The notes below the pieces were generated by a model. The model did no database searches. It was not told where the DNA came from and saw nothing but the letters and a program-made list of their open reading frames with translations. This document shows positions 34,368-43,182 of a stretch of 64,000 nucleotides of DNA, piece after piece. Position 1 is the stretch's first letter; every line of letters starts with the position of its first letter. The DNA is from Streptococcus sanguinis. Its GTDB lineage: Bacteria; Bacillota; Bacilli; Lactobacillales; Streptococcaceae. Where the stretch lies: contig NZ_RJMV01000006.1 of NCBI RefSeq assembly GCF_003943735.1, positions 11,643 to 75,642 on the forward strand. The letters run 5' to 3'. The translations under genes were made by a program, and so were the position numbers.

Positions 34368-34396
34368 GCTGGAACCCAATGGGTTCCAGCTCTTTT
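34368..34396 (+). terminator. Terminator of the TetR gene
   Basis: Perfect 10-bp stem GCTGGAACCC / GGGTTCCAGC with a 3-base loop, then TCTTTTC. Confidence 0.9.
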
Positions 34397-34416
34397 CATA
34401 TTTTGAAAAATTAAAC

Positions 34417-34458
34417 AGGGTGTACAAAACCTCTTTTGGTTCTGTACACCCTATTTTT
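34417..34458. terminator. Bidirectional terminator at the KAS III cluster end
   Basis: AGGGTGTACA / TGTACACCCT with an inner ACC/GGT pairing; T-rich on both sides, so it can end the minus-strand cluster as well as plus-strand read-through. Confidence 0.85.
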
Positions 34459-34464
34459 CTTATA

Positions 34465-35409
34465 TTATAGTTTCATAGCCAGCATATTAACTGTCATACC
34501 AGCTGCTGTTCCCATCAGAGCGATGGTGTCCCCTTCCTTGACTAGATTGCGCTCCAGAGCATAGCAGAGAGAAAAAGGCACTGCCACTGACACCATATTC
34601 CCATAGTCTTGCACAATATTAAGGTATTTATCATCAGGAATACCCAAGCTGCGCATGACCATTGGCAGGGCACGACTAGCCTGATGTGGAATGATATAAT
34701 CCAAGTCAGACAGGCTGAGGCCACTCTTTTCTTTAAATTCTTTAAACATTTCTGGAATTTTTCTGGCAGAGAGCAAGAGAATCTTCTTACCATTCATGTC
34801 AAACATGTAGTGAGTCTTGGTAGCATCCGAATACTCCTTAGGCTGAAATGATGTCAAACCACCACGAATCTCTGTATCGTGAGCTCCCTCGGACCAGGTT
34901 CGCTGCAGGCTGGAGATGACCCCTCTTTCTTCCTCTGTTGCTTCAAAAATCAAAGCTGCTGCCCCGTCACTGAACAACTCAAAACTTTCCTTCTGATTAG
35001 GATTGAGGCCTAGGCTTCCAACCTCACTAGACACGATGAGGATTCTATGATACTCACCAGCCTCCAACAAATGAGACATGAGACTCAAAGCCGAGATAAA
35101 GCTGGTGCAAGTCGTATTGATATCCATGGCTGGAATGGACAAGCCCTTGGCTACCAACTCATGAATCAGGGCAGCAGTACAAGGAATAGGCTGGACGCCC
35201 ACCGCACTGGCTGACACGATACAATCGATGTCTTTGATTGTCAAGCCCGCTTGCTCTAGGGCTTTTTCAATTGCCTTAACTGCCATGGAAAGCTGGGTTT
35301 CTTCATTTTCCACCACTCGATATCGAGTCTGATCCTTAAAAGTCACGGTATTTCTAGGTAGATGCGTACCGTAACCAACTATCTTTATATGATTCTTTAC
35401 TGCAGTCAT
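34465..35409 (-). CDS. 3-oxoacyl-ACP synthase III-type (FabH-like) enzyme
   Basis: 314 aa thiolase-fold protein with the full KAS III triad: Cys in DINTTCTSFISAL, His in DYIIPHQASRALPMV, Asn in QDYGNMVSVAVPFSL. Family enzymes condense an acyl-CoA/ACP starter with a second acyl unit. It is not in a fab operon, so a dedicated, secondary condensation is likely. Last gene of the four-gene minus-strand cluster, about 100 bases after the ligase gene. Confidence 0.9.
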   Translation of the reverse strand: MTAVKNHIKIVGYGTHLPRNTVTFKDQTRYRVVENEETQLSMAVKAIEKALEQAGLTIKDIDCIVSASAVGVQPIPCTAALIHELVAKGLSIPAMDINTTCTSFISALSLMSHLLEAGEYHRILIVSSEVGSLGLNPNQKESFELFSDGAAALIFEATEEERGVISSLQRTWSEGAHDTEIRGGLTSFQPKEYSDATKTHYMFDMNGKKILLLSARKIPEMFKEFKEKSGLSLSDLDYIIPHQASRALPMVMRSLGIPDDKYLNIVQDYGNMVSVAVPFSLCYALERNLVKEGDTIALMGTAAGMTVNMLAMKL

Positions 35410-35509
35410 ATTAAACTCCTTCTTGTCAGACTTGAGACTGCTTGACAGTTGGGTAAACTGCCAAAGCGCTTCAGCCTCTGATTCATATGTTTTTCTACTT
35501 GGAGCATTC

Positions 35510-36769
35510 TTAAGCCCGATAGATACGTTTCAACTTACGGCTTCTGTCCCGCTGATAATTTTCAAAAGAAATAGCCGGTATAAGAAAGTCTTTATCAGTC
35601 GCCAAGTTCTGAAACTGCTGGACAAGCTCGTCTTCTCGCTGCTGACTACGATGTTCGATAGCAATGGTCAGCGAATGGTCCTGCTTCTGAGCTACCTGAT
35701 ATTCTCCAATCCCATCAACTAAGAGCAGACAGCGGCGGATAAAGTCTGGAAAGACCTCCACCGACTGACCTGCAGCATTTTCAAAAATGAAAATATCATC
35801 TGAGCGCCCCTCAATCCTATCAATCCGTGTAAAGACCGACCCGCAGGGGCAAGGTTCAGGATTTTCCACCAAGATATCATTCAACTCATATTGAAAAATT
35901 GGCTGAGAAGTCCGCTTGAAATCCGTAATAATTGGGTAAAAGCGCCTATCATCCAAGTAGTGCTTATCTACATGGACAATGTCTTCATTTAGATGAAGAT
36001 CACCGTAGGCACAGCTGCAGGCTAAAAAGCCCTCGGTCGCTTGGTAAACCTGATCCACCTTTTTTAGACCAAATCCTTCTTGAATACTCTGCTGATCTGG
36101 CTCTTCCAAAATTTCTGCCACTGATACGACTTTGCTAGGGGCAATCTGCAAATTCCCTGCCTGGACTTGTTTAGCCAACTCCAAGAGCATTGACGCTGGC
36201 GCCACCAAAATTGTTGGCTGGTAAGCATTCAAGCGCTCTACATGCTCTTCGGCTCCCTGAAAAGTATCAAAATACTCCAGAGAAATCAAGCCTGAATTGA
36301 CAGTCTGATAGAGTTGGTTATCTGCCCGAAGAAAGAAGGCTATTTTATGTCCAAAAAGTTTGCCTTTAGGCAGCATCTTGGCCAAGATGGCTGCCGTCCA
36401 CATACTGCGCTCCTTTTCAGTGGTAACAAATAAACCTCGATGACCAGATGTTCCTGAAGACAGGCCGACAGCGATTTCTCCTATCATGGGACTGAAATCA
36501 CGTGTCCGCTCGCTCTCCAGTGCCAAGGCTAGCAACTTATCTCGATCCAGTCCCTGAGTATTGAGCTCATTGAAATGCTCCATCATAAAGGCCTTATTCA
36601 TCTTAAAATCTGCTGGAATGCCTGATTTAAAATAAGGCGATTCCTGCTGCAGAAATTCCCGATAAGCTGCTAAAGCCTTGGCTTGATAGCGTTCCAAGGC
36701 CTGTCGATCCTTAAATCGATGCCCCCAGCGCATGACGCTAAAGGTTTTTAGAAATGTTCCTAGTTTCAT
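35510..36769 (-). CDS. Adenylate-forming ligase of the PaaK/CapK (F390 synthetase-related) type
   Basis: 419 aa from ATG MKLGTFLKTFSVMRWGHRF; the frame opens 11 codons earlier inside the MBL gene. The phosphate loop is VGLSSGTSGHRGLFVTTEKE, and the later core motifs are YQATEGFLACSC, QPIFQYELNDILVENPEPCPCG and IEGRSDDIF. These enzymes make acyl-AMP and usually acyl-CoA from a free acid. The two Cys clusters (CSC, CPCG) may bind zinc. Overlaps the MBL gene by 32 bases, so translation is coupled. Confidence 0.85.
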   Translation of the reverse strand: MKLGTFLKTFSVMRWGHRFKDRQALERYQAKALAAYREFLQQESPYFKSGIPADFKMNKAFMMEHFNELNTQGLDRDKLLALALESERTRDFSPMIGEIAVGLSSGTSGHRGLFVTTEKERSMWTAAILAKMLPKGKLFGHKIAFFLRADNQLYQTVNSGLISLEYFDTFQGAEEHVERLNAYQPTILVAPASMLLELAKQVQAGNLQIAPSKVVSVAEILEEPDQQSIQEGFGLKKVDQVYQATEGFLACSCAYGDLHLNEDIVHVDKHYLDDRRFYPIITDFKRTSQPIFQYELNDILVENPEPCPCGSVFTRIDRIEGRSDDIFIFENAAGQSVEVFPDFIRRCLLLVDGIGEYQVAQKQDHSLTIAIEHRSQQREDELVQQFQNLATDKDFLIPAISFENYQRDRSRKLKRIYRA

Positions 36770-37565
36770 ACAAAATCTGCTCCGCTCTCTCAGCCGGATC
36801 ATGACTGACTAGCACCTGATAGCCGACAGCAAGCAACTGCCGAAGCAAGGCCACACCGGCCATGTATTCTTCCTTGCTATCCTGGATCAGTGACGGCAAG
36901 AAACGCATCTGCTCCGTATACGGCAAAAGATCCACGCCCCAGCACAAATCAGCTCCGATAAACAGATGATAATCTGGCAAAAAGAGACAAGCTTGACCAG
37001 CGGCATGGCCATCAACTGAGGCCAGATATATACTGCCATCCCCAAACAAGTCGACTGTCTTGCGATAGAGGAATGCTTCTTGCACCTGCTGAGGTTCCAC
37101 AACTTCCAACCGACTCTCAAAATCCTGCGGAAGAAATTCCTTGAAAATCAAATCCTTAAGCTTGGCATGTTGATAAGTTTTGAAGACGGTCTTGGTCAGA
37201 ATGAAGCGAGCCTTGGGAAAGAAAGCGGCTCCGCCGATGTGATCTGGATGCAAGTGCGACAAGATGACATAAGAAATATCTTCTGGCGCAATTCCTTTTT
37301 GCTCAAGAAGACGATCTACACGCTCCTCTTCTGACATATCAACAGGCGTTCCCAGACCATAAAGCCAGTATTTGAAATTGGGCTTCAGAATAGCTGGAGA
37401 ATAGCCAGTGTCGTAGAGAATATAGCCTTTCTCACGATGCTTCAAGAGGAAAACACCAGCTGGAAAAATCATTTTTTTCTTGCCAACTCCCTTAAACATC
37501 TGCTGCAAGTGACTACTGCAGCGCCCAGGCTGAAGATACTCAATGTTCTCGATAATGTTGGACAT
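36738..37565 (-). CDS. Metallo-beta-lactamase-fold hydrolase
   Basis: 275 aa from ATG MSNIIENIEYLQPGRC with AAGGG upstream; a GTG at 37583 is the alternative. Metal motif HLHPDHIGG (about 105-113), further ligands in SVDGHAAGQACLF, GADLCWG and SHDPAE. Resembles the N-acyl-homoserine lactonase/lactone hydrolase branch in size and motifs (HxHxDH, later His, Asp, His). Overlaps the reductase gene by 26 bases and the ligase by 32. Substrate could be an ester, lactone or thioester made by the cluster. Confidence 0.87.
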   Translation of the reverse strand: MSNIIENIEYLQPGRCSSHLQQMFKGVGKKKMIFPAGVFLLKHREKGYILYDTGYSPAILKPNFKYWLYGLGTPVDMSEEERVDRLLEQKGIAPEDISYVILSHLHPDHIGGAAFFPKARFILTKTVFKTYQHAKLKDLIFKEFLPQDFESRLEVVEPQQVQEAFLYRKTVDLFGDGSIYLASVDGHAAGQACLFLPDYHLFIGADLCWGVDLLPYTEQMRFLPSLIQDSKEEYMAGVALLRQLLAVGYQVLVSHDPAERAEQILYETRNISKNL

Positions 37566-38517
37566 ATTTTGCAATCCCTTCACTGATTGTCAACTTGGGT
37601 TGATAGCCCAAATCCCTTACTGCTGCTGATATATCCAGCGTTTGACTGTAACGCATTAAGTAATAAGTGTAAAGAGTCAGAGGTGGCTCTTTTTCAATAT
37701 GAAAGAAGCGATAAAAGCTTTCAAATCCCTGTGCCAGCAATCCTAGAAAAACAGCAGGTAATTTAATATAACGTTTACGAACCTGTAAACCATCTAAAGC
37801 TTCATCCAGCATATCCTTGAAACTACGGGATTCTCCGTTGGTAATGTTGTAAACTTGTCCTTGCGCTTCTGGCATTTCCAAAGCCAGTCGAACAGCAAAG
37901 GCCACATTTTCCACACAGGTCATGTCCATCATTTGCTGGCCATTTCTGATGAGTGGAATCGCCAGTTTTTGGCTTAAGCGCAGAATCCTAGGAAAGATAC
38001 TGGTATCCCCAATACCAAAAAGCCCTCTTGGGCGCAAGATAACCGATGGAACTTGAGGATAGCTTCGGACAATCCGCTCAGACATGAGCTTGCTTTTTAT
38101 ATAGAAATTCAGCTCATTTTCCTGAGGAGCAGCCTCTTCTTTGATAGCAAGTTGATCACGCGCAGCAGCATAAACACTTGGGGAGGAAATATAGACCAGT
38201 CTTTGCATTCCAAAATGCCGGCAGGCTTCCATAACCAGTTTGGTTCCTACCACATTAGTCTGATAAAACTGCTCCCAGGGTCCCCAAATCGTTGAGAGAG
38301 CCCCAGCATGCACCACTGCATCCACTCCTTCACAGGCTGCAAAAATTTCTTCTTCTCTGGTAAAATCTCCAGCAAAAAACTCTACTAAAGGACCTTCTAA
38401 CTGCCGACCAGCCTTCAGATTACGACCAAAAGCCCGCACCTGATAGCCTTGTTCAGCCAGCTCTTCAACAACATACTTTCCTAGAAAGCCAGTCGCTCCT
38501 GTCACTAGAACCTTCAT
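37540..38517 (-). CDS. NAD-dependent epimerase / 3-beta-HSD-type reductase
   Basis: 325 aa from ATG MKVLVTGATGFLGKYVVEEL, RBS AAAGGAG; an upstream in-frame extension has no RBS. Extended SDR: GATGFLG dinucleotide motif, VDAVVHAGALS, and YISSPSVYAAA...NFYIKSKLMSERIV where the usual YxxxK is YIKSK. Closest by motif to 3-beta-hydroxysteroid dehydrogenase/OleD-like reductases of beta-keto or beta-hydroxy compounds. First gene of the cluster; a TATAAT at 38560-38565 fits as its promoter. Confidence 0.88.
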   Translation of the reverse strand: MKVLVTGATGFLGKYVVEELAEQGYQVRAFGRNLKAGRQLEGPLVEFFAGDFTREEEIFAACEGVDAVVHAGALSTIWGPWEQFYQTNVVGTKLVMEACRHFGMQRLVYISSPSVYAAARDQLAIKEEAAPQENELNFYIKSKLMSERIVRSYPQVPSVILRPRGLFGIGDTSIFPRILRLSQKLAIPLIRNGQQMMDMTCVENVAFAVRLALEMPEAQGQVYNITNGESRSFKDMLDEALDGLQVRKRYIKLPAVFLGLLAQGFESFYRFFHIEKEPPLTLYTYYLMRYSQTLDISAAVRDLGYQPKLTISEGIAKYVQHYREH

Positions 38518-38559
38518 CGCTACTCCTTTCATACAATTTTCTGTTTCTGTCTTGTCCCC

Positions 38560-38565
38560 ATTATA
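38560..38565 (-). promoter_or_regulatory. -10 element of the four-gene acyl cluster
   Basis: Minus strand TATAAT 42 bases before the reductase ATG. No good -35 at 16-18 bases, so promoter strength may depend on an activator. Confidence 0.45.
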
Positions 38566-38728
38566 CACCATTTCAGTAAATCTTCCGTAAAAAAGCTGGA
38601 AAAAATCTTTACAAAATGTCACACCTGATTGGATAGGAGCAGAAAGAAATCAACCAATTTCTGAAAAACAGCTGCCTCTTTTCGACCTATTCTTAGTTAG
38701 AATCAGCTTTATTAGTTCATTGAGAGTA

Positions 38729-38756
38729 TAAAAAAGAAGCCGGTTTCCCGGCTTCT
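38729..38756 (-). terminator. Terminator of rpsD
   Basis: Minus strand AGAAGCCGG-GAAA-CCGGCTTCT followed by a T-run; 9-bp stem with a tetraloop. Confidence 0.93.
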
Positions 38757-38769
38757 GAACAAATACAAA

Positions 38770-39381
38770 TTAAAGCATTTTGTTGTAGAATTCAACGATA
38801 AGTGCTTCGTTGATTTCTGGGTTGATTTCGTCGCGCTCTGGAAGGCGAGTCAATGAACCTTCTAATTTTTCAGCATCGAATGATACGAATGCTGGACGTC
38901 CAAGAGTTGCTTCAACAGCTTCAAGGATTGCAGGCACTTTCAATGATTTCTCACGAACTGAGATTACTTGACCTGGAGTTACGCGGTATGATGGGATATC
39001 AACACGTTTGCCGTCAACAAGGATGTGACCGTGGTTTACGAATTGACGAGCTTGACGACGAGTAGTCGCAAGACCAAGACGGTAAACAACGTTATCCAAG
39101 CGACGCTCCAAGAGAAGCATGAAGTTGAAACCAAGGATTCCTTCTTTGATTTTTGAAGCTTGAACAAACAAGTTACGGAATTGTTTTTCACCTACACCGT
39201 AAGTGAAACGAAGTTTTTGCTTTTCAGCCAATTGCAAACCGTATTCTGACAATTTGCTACGGTTGTTTGGTCCATGTTGACCAGGTACATAGTTACGGCG
39301 AGCCAATTCTTTACCTGTACCAGTAAGAGAAAGACCCAAACGACGAGCTTGTTTCCAAGATGGTCCTGTATAACGTGACAT
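38770..39381 (-). CDS. rpsD: 30S ribosomal protein S4
   Basis: 203 aa, usual length for low-GC Gram-positive S4. N-terminal [27 protein letters not shown]4 RNA-binding domain at about 90-155 ([35 protein letters not shown]). It nucleates 30S assembly by binding 16S rRNA. Transcribed alone with a structured leader (39443-39493) and a strong terminator, consistent with the autoregulated rpsD of Firmicutes. Confidence 0.98.
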   Translation of the reverse strand: MSRYTGPSWKQARRLGLSLTGTGKELARRNYVPGQHGPNNRSKLSEYGLQLAEKQKLRFTYGVGEKQFRNLFVQASKIKEGILGFNFMLLLERRLDNVVYRLGLATTRRQARQFVNHGHILVDGKRVDIPSYRVTPGQVISVREKSLKVPAILEAVEATLGRPAFVSFDAEKLEGSLTRLPERDEINPEINEALIVEFYNKML

Positions 39382-39442
39382 AAAAATGTCCTCCTATAAA
39401 ATATTTTTGAGGAAATAGTCACTTAGAAAGCCCTGATTCGTG

Positions 39443-39493
39443 CAGAACATTTTCGCCCAAACAGCTAAGGCTACTTTTATAGCTGATGTTCTG
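39443..39493 (-). promoter_or_regulatory. Structured rpsD leader, candidate S4 autoregulatory element
   Basis: Minus strand hairpin: CAGAACAT (39486-39493) pairs with ATGTTCTG (39443-39450), enclosing an inner stem CAGCTA (39480-39485) with TAGCTG (39462-39467). About 60 bases separate it from the rpsD RBS. S4 represses its own mRNA through leader structures in other bacteria; the same is inferred. Confidence 0.55.
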
Positions 39494-39537
39494 TTGACGA
39501 GCTCCATGCTTTCCTGCTGCTATTTCACACAAAGGCT

Positions 39538-39566
39538 ATTGTACCATTAATAAAGTCAAAAGTAAA
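39538..39566 (-). promoter_or_regulatory. rpsD promoter
   Basis: Minus strand TTTACT (39561-39566), 17 bases, TACAAT (39538-39543); it gives a leader of about 150 nt containing the S4-type hairpin. Confidence 0.6.
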
Positions 39567-39576
39567 GGGCCTCAGA

Positions 39577-39603
39577 CAAAAAATCAAGCCAAAAGGCTTG
39601 ATT
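39577..39603 (-). terminator. Terminator of the TPP-regulated ABC operon
   Basis: Minus strand AATCAAGCC-TTTT-GGCTTGATT plus a T-run, 41 bases after the ATPase stop. Confidence 0.92.
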
Positions 39604-39643
39604 GAAGTTGTTTCTTGAAAGCAAAGGAATTCAGGCAGTTACT

Positions 39644-40366
39644 TCACACTCCCAAAATCTTTAAAATCTCCTGCTTATATCGCAGCTTCTGCAGTTCCTT
39701 ATCCTCGCTGTCTGACCAAGTCAGTTGGAGATCTGCAACAATTTGCCCAGGCCGATTTTTCAGAATATAAATACGGTCACTGAGAGCCAGAGCTTCCTCG
39801 ATGCTATGAGTAATGAGAAGAGTCGTCAGACCTAGCCTACGGTGAATATCCAGATACCAAGCGTGCAGCTCCATCTTGGTCAGCTCATCCAAAGCACTAA
39901 AGGCCTCGTCTAGAAGAAATAGCTTGTGGCCGAACATATAGGTCCGTAGCAGTGCCACGCGCTGCCGCATCCCCCCGCTCAGCTCATGTGGATACTTTTC
40001 TGCCACATCAAAGAGCCCGAACTCCTTCAAAATCTGGGTTGCCTGCTCCGTTGCTTCCTTTTTGGATACCTTTCGGATTAGCAGGGGCAAGATGACATTG
40101 CCCAGCACCGTCTTGTGCTCCAGCAGCAAGTCTTTCTGCAGCATATAACTCACCCGGCCCTTGGGATTTTCCTGGCCATCTAGGATAATCCTGCCCGACT
40201 GGACCTCCAAAATCCCAGCAATGAGGTTAAAGAGGGTCGTTTTCCCGACTCCGCTTGATCCCAAAATCGCTACGACCTGGCCTGCTTCTACTTGTAGGCT
40301 GATATCTTTCAAAATCTGCTGCTCATCATAAGCATAGCTTACATTTTCAAGTTTAATTTCTGTCAT
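39644..40366 (-). CDS. ABC transporter ATP-binding protein (thiamine-precursor importer)
   Basis: 240 aa. Walker A LGSSGVGKTT, Q-loop SYMLQKDLLLEHKTV, signature LSGGMRQRVALLRTY, Walker B LFLLDEAFSALDE, His switch LITHSIEEAL. The nitrate/sulfonate/taurine (SsuB/TauB) subfamily, which includes ThiZ. Its start shares one base with the stop of the binding-protein gene. Together with the permease and the upstream TPP riboswitch it forms a thiamine-pyrimidine import system. Confidence 0.93.
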   Translation of the reverse strand: MTEIKLENVSYAYDEQQILKDISLQVEAGQVVAILGSSGVGKTTLFNLIAGILEVQSGRIILDGQENPKGRVSYMLQKDLLLEHKTVLGNVILPLLIRKVSKKEATEQATQILKEFGLFDVAEKYPHELSGGMRQRVALLRTYMFGHKLFLLDEAFSALDELTKMELHAWYLDIHRRLGLTTLLITHSIEEALALSDRIYILKNRPGQIVADLQLTWSDSEDKELQKLRYKQEILKILGV

Positions 40367-41364
40367 TATTTTATATAATCGTTGCTAAATCCCTTGTCAC
40401 TCAAATCATTGTCCACGATACCCTTATCCTTGGCCCATTTATAAAAGGCATTCCAGCGGCTAGCCTCAAACTGACCCCACTTGTCCTTATCCGATGCATA
40501 TTGCTCGGACAAATATTTTTGAGAAGCCAAGACAAAGTTACGCTTATTTTTCAGCTCTGGCGCATGCTTGATTAAAATATCCGCTGCTTCTTCAGGGTGC
40601 TCCATGGCATATTGATAGCCCTTTTTGATGGCCTGCAAGACCTTTTTCGCCTCGTCCGGATTCTTCTTCAGATAGTCATTATTGGCAATGATGACTGGAG
40701 AATAATAGTCAAACTCCTTGACATAGTCCTTCATGTAAAAGAAATTAGTGTCCATGCCCTGAGTTTGAGCCATGATACCGTCCCAGCCATGATAAATCCA
40801 CGCAGCATCAAACAAGCCATTTTCAATCGGCGTAATGGAGTTGGAATCGTTGTTGGGAACCTTTTCTACCTCATCAAACTGGCCGCCTTGGCTTTCAACC
40901 AAAGTTTTGAGCATGCCTAGCTCCACTGGATCATTCCAGGTACCATATTTCTTCCCAGCCAGATCCTTAGGACTTGTAATCCCTGCAGACTTCTTGGAAA
41001 TAATGCCCGAAGTATTATGCTCTACAATAGCCGCGACAGCTGTGATTTCTGCGCCCTTATCCAGTTTTTTAGCCATAGAATCTTGGAAATAAATACCAAA
41101 AGGTGCCTTGCCATTGATAATCAGATCCGAACTGCTATCTTCCGGCGGCAACTTGATATCCACATCCACGCCTGCTTCCTTGAAGTAGCCCTTTTCCTGA
41201 GCTACATAGAGGCCGGTATGGTTGGTGTTAGGTGACCAGTCTAGGATAAAATCAATCTTTTTATCCTTGCTTTCAGACGTAGATTTCGACTGACCGCAGG
41301 CCGCTAGGCCGATGATTGACACGGCAGCCAAGCCTGCCAGCAACACTTTATAACTTTTTTTCAT
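40366..41364 (-). CDS. ABC substrate-binding lipoprotein, NMT1/THI5-like (ThiY-type)
   Basis: 332 aa from ATG MKKSYKVLLAG (another ATG directly upstream; AGAGG spacing favours this one). Lipobox LAAC, then an NMT1 domain beginning KIDFILDWSPNTNHTGLYVAQEKGYFKEAGVDV, the signature of proteins binding thiamine pyrimidine precursors (formylamino-HMP in ThiY). Tethered outside the membrane, delivering substrate to the permease encoded upstream. Confidence 0.92.
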   Translation of the reverse strand: MKKSYKVLLAGLAAVSIIGLAACGQSKSTSESKDKKIDFILDWSPNTNHTGLYVAQEKGYFKEAGVDVDIKLPPEDSSSDLIINGKAPFGIYFQDSMAKKLDKGAEITAVAAIVEHNTSGIISKKSAGITSPKDLAGKKYGTWNDPVELGMLKTLVESQGGQFDEVEKVPNNDSNSITPIENGLFDAAWIYHGWDGIMAQTQGMDTNFFYMKDYVKEFDYYSPVIIANNDYLKKNPDEAKKVLQAIKKGYQYAMEHPEEAADILIKHAPELKNKRNFVLASQKYLSEQYASDKDKWGQFEASRWNAFYKWAKDKGIVDNDLSDKGFSNDYIK

Positions 41365-41408
41365 CATTATCCTCTTTTCTTTCTTTGGGAAATAGCAGAG
41401 ATGAGCTC

Positions 41409-42161
41409 CTATTTCCACTTGATGACATATTTTTCACTGACAGCCACCAGCTTCATCCCCAGAAGACTGATGACCGAAACCAATATAATAATGGCAAACA
41501 TGGTGTCGTACTGGAAAAGTTTCTTAGACTGGATCATATAGACACCCAAGCCTTCGAAACCGCCCAGCCATTCGGAAACCACAGTCGTGATAAAGGCATA
41601 GGAAACACTGACGCGCAAGCCCGCATAGAAATAGGGCAGACTAGCTGGAATCTTAAAATGCCAGAGAATCTGCCAGCGATTGGCCTGCATTAGCTCAAAG
41701 AGAGTTAGAGTATCCCGATCACAATGCCGAAAACCATCCAGAATACTGACGATAATTGGAAAGGTCGTCGTCAGAATAATCAGCACAATCTTGGGCAAAA
41801 TCCCATAACCCAGCCAAAGAACCAGGATTGGCGCCAAAGCAATGGTCGGAATCGTCTGCACCACGACCATCATGGGATAAATCAGATCATTGAGCCAGCT
41901 CATGCTGTCCATGAGTATAGCTAGTATACAGGCCAAGATGACACCCAAGACTAAACCCAGTAAGGCTACTCTTAAGGTCGCCCAGCTATGACTTGCTAGA
42001 AAGCCAGCATCTCTGATAAAGGCCTGACCGATTTCCAGAGGTGTCGGCAGGATAAACTTGGGCAAGAGCTTGAGCCAGCCCATGACCTGCCAGATGACAA
42101 GTACACCCAGCATACCTAAGAGACCGATTTGCTGTCGCATCAGCCTTTGTAGTGCTTTCAT
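41409..42161 (-). CDS. ABC transporter permease (thiamine-precursor importer)
   Basis: 250 aa from ATG MKALQRLMRQQIGLLG; the longer frame reaches into the riboswitch terminator and is unlikely. About six membrane spans, with the EAA-type loop LFELMQANRWQILWHFKIPASLPYFYAGLRVS before the last spans. SsuC/ThiX-type. First gene after the TPP riboswitch; GGAGG lies 13 bases from the ATG. Confidence 0.92.
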   Translation of the reverse strand: MKALQRLMRQQIGLLGMLGVLVIWQVMGWLKLLPKFILPTPLEIGQAFIRDAGFLASHSWATLRVALLGLVLGVILACILAILMDSMSWLNDLIYPMMVVVQTIPTIALAPILVLWLGYGILPKIVLIILTTTFPIIVSILDGFRHCDRDTLTLFELMQANRWQILWHFKIPASLPYFYAGLRVSVSYAFITTVVSEWLGGFEGLGVYMIQSKKLFQYDTMFAIIILVSVISLLGMKLVAVSEKYVIKWK

Positions 42162-42229
42162 TAGAACTATTTTCCTCCCTTCCTGCATTTTGGTGCTGCA
42201 ATTCTTCAAGATATTACCATCGATAAAGA

Positions 42230-42267
42230 TGATAAAAGAAAAGGCCTTTTCCATATATGGAAAAGGC
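42230..42267 (-). terminator. Riboswitch-controlled terminator
   Basis: Minus strand palindrome GCCTTTTCCATA/TATGGAAAAGGC (42244-42267) followed by a T-rich run to about 42230. It sits between the TPP aptamer and the permease gene, so ligand binding most likely favours termination. Confidence 0.85.
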
Positions 42268-42279
42268 GCACAAATACCA

Positions 42280-42385
42280 CTATTTTCGGTATGATTCCTA
42301 CGCTGGCATTACCCAGATCAGGTGCGGTCGAAGCTTACACTTCCTCTCAGACTGTACACAGACTCCCATATATAGGACTATGATA
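42280..42385 (-). promoter_or_regulatory. TPP (THI-box) riboswitch
   Basis: Minus strand carries the THI-box landmarks in order: GGGAGTC, CTGAGAGG (conserved CUGAGA), then ACC...ACCTGATCTGGGTAATGCCAGC and GTAGGAA. It binds thiamine pyrophosphate and, with the terminator behind it, represses the three-gene importer when thiamine is plentiful. Confidence 0.96.
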
Positions 42386-42456
42386 GCGCAATCATCAGCA
42401 AATGTCAAGGTTGGAGCTCAGACTCACTACTTTTCAACGATAAGTGAAGCAAATAA

Positions 42457-43086
42457 TCATGGCTCAGTCAAATTCCCTTTCACAGCCAGCAAATCCTCCA
42501 TAGCACTGATATTCTCTGTCTCGCTTGTGGATAAGATGGTTTCAAAACCCAATTCAGCTGCCGTATCTAAGTTAGCCTGAATATCATCAATGAAGACGGA
42601 TTCCACTGGATTCAGATTATATTTTTTCAACAGCTTTTGGTAAATCTCTGCTTCTGGCTTGACGACCCCAACCTCTGAGGAAAGGATATAGCCCGACAGC
42701 AGTGGGTAAATGGGCAACAAACCAGCTTTTTCAATATGATAAAAAATCTCACAAGTGGTTGACAAGATATAGATTCAATAACCTTGATCAGACCATAGCC
42801 GAATCCTTTCCTGTAAACCACTGTAAACATGCACAACCTCATACCAATGATAAAAGATATTCTTAACGGCAGAATGATAGGAAGCATCTAACTGAGTCTG
42901 GACTCCCTCACAAGCTTCTTTCAAACTCAGCTCTCCCTTGTCCGTCTGATGCCAGACACCTGACTCAAAAATGGCCTGTCTAAGAACCTGCCGCCGCTCT
43001 TTCTCAGGTTCAAAATATGTCAGGATTTTCTTAGAATTCCATTCAATCAGAACATTGCCCAAATCAAAAACCAAATTTTTAATCAT
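42457..43086 (-). pseudogene. HAD-superfamily hydrolase broken by an in-frame stop
   Basis: Two pieces in the same frame: an N-terminal half from ATG 43086 (MIKNLVFDLGNVLIEW, motif I) ends at TGA 42775-42777 after WSDQGY, and translation resumes as IYILSTTCEIFYHIE (motif II) through VVKPEAEIYQKLL (Lys) and VFIDDIQANLDTA (motif IV). Removing the TGA restores a normal HAD-IA protein of about 209 aa. No frame change, so a single nonsense mutation (or sequencing error) explains it. Confidence 0.85.
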
Positions 43087-43161
43087 GATGACCACCTGTT
43101 TTCTTTGCTTATCATCCTCTATATACGTCGATTTGACTGAGGAATTGCTTCAAATATAAGT

Positions 43162-43182
43162 AAAAAGGCCCACTGGACCTTT
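43162..43182 (-). terminator. Terminator after veg
   Basis: Minus strand AAAGGTCC-AGT-GGGCCTTT followed by TTAC; one G-U pair in an 8-bp stem, immediately behind the veg stop. Confidence 0.75.
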
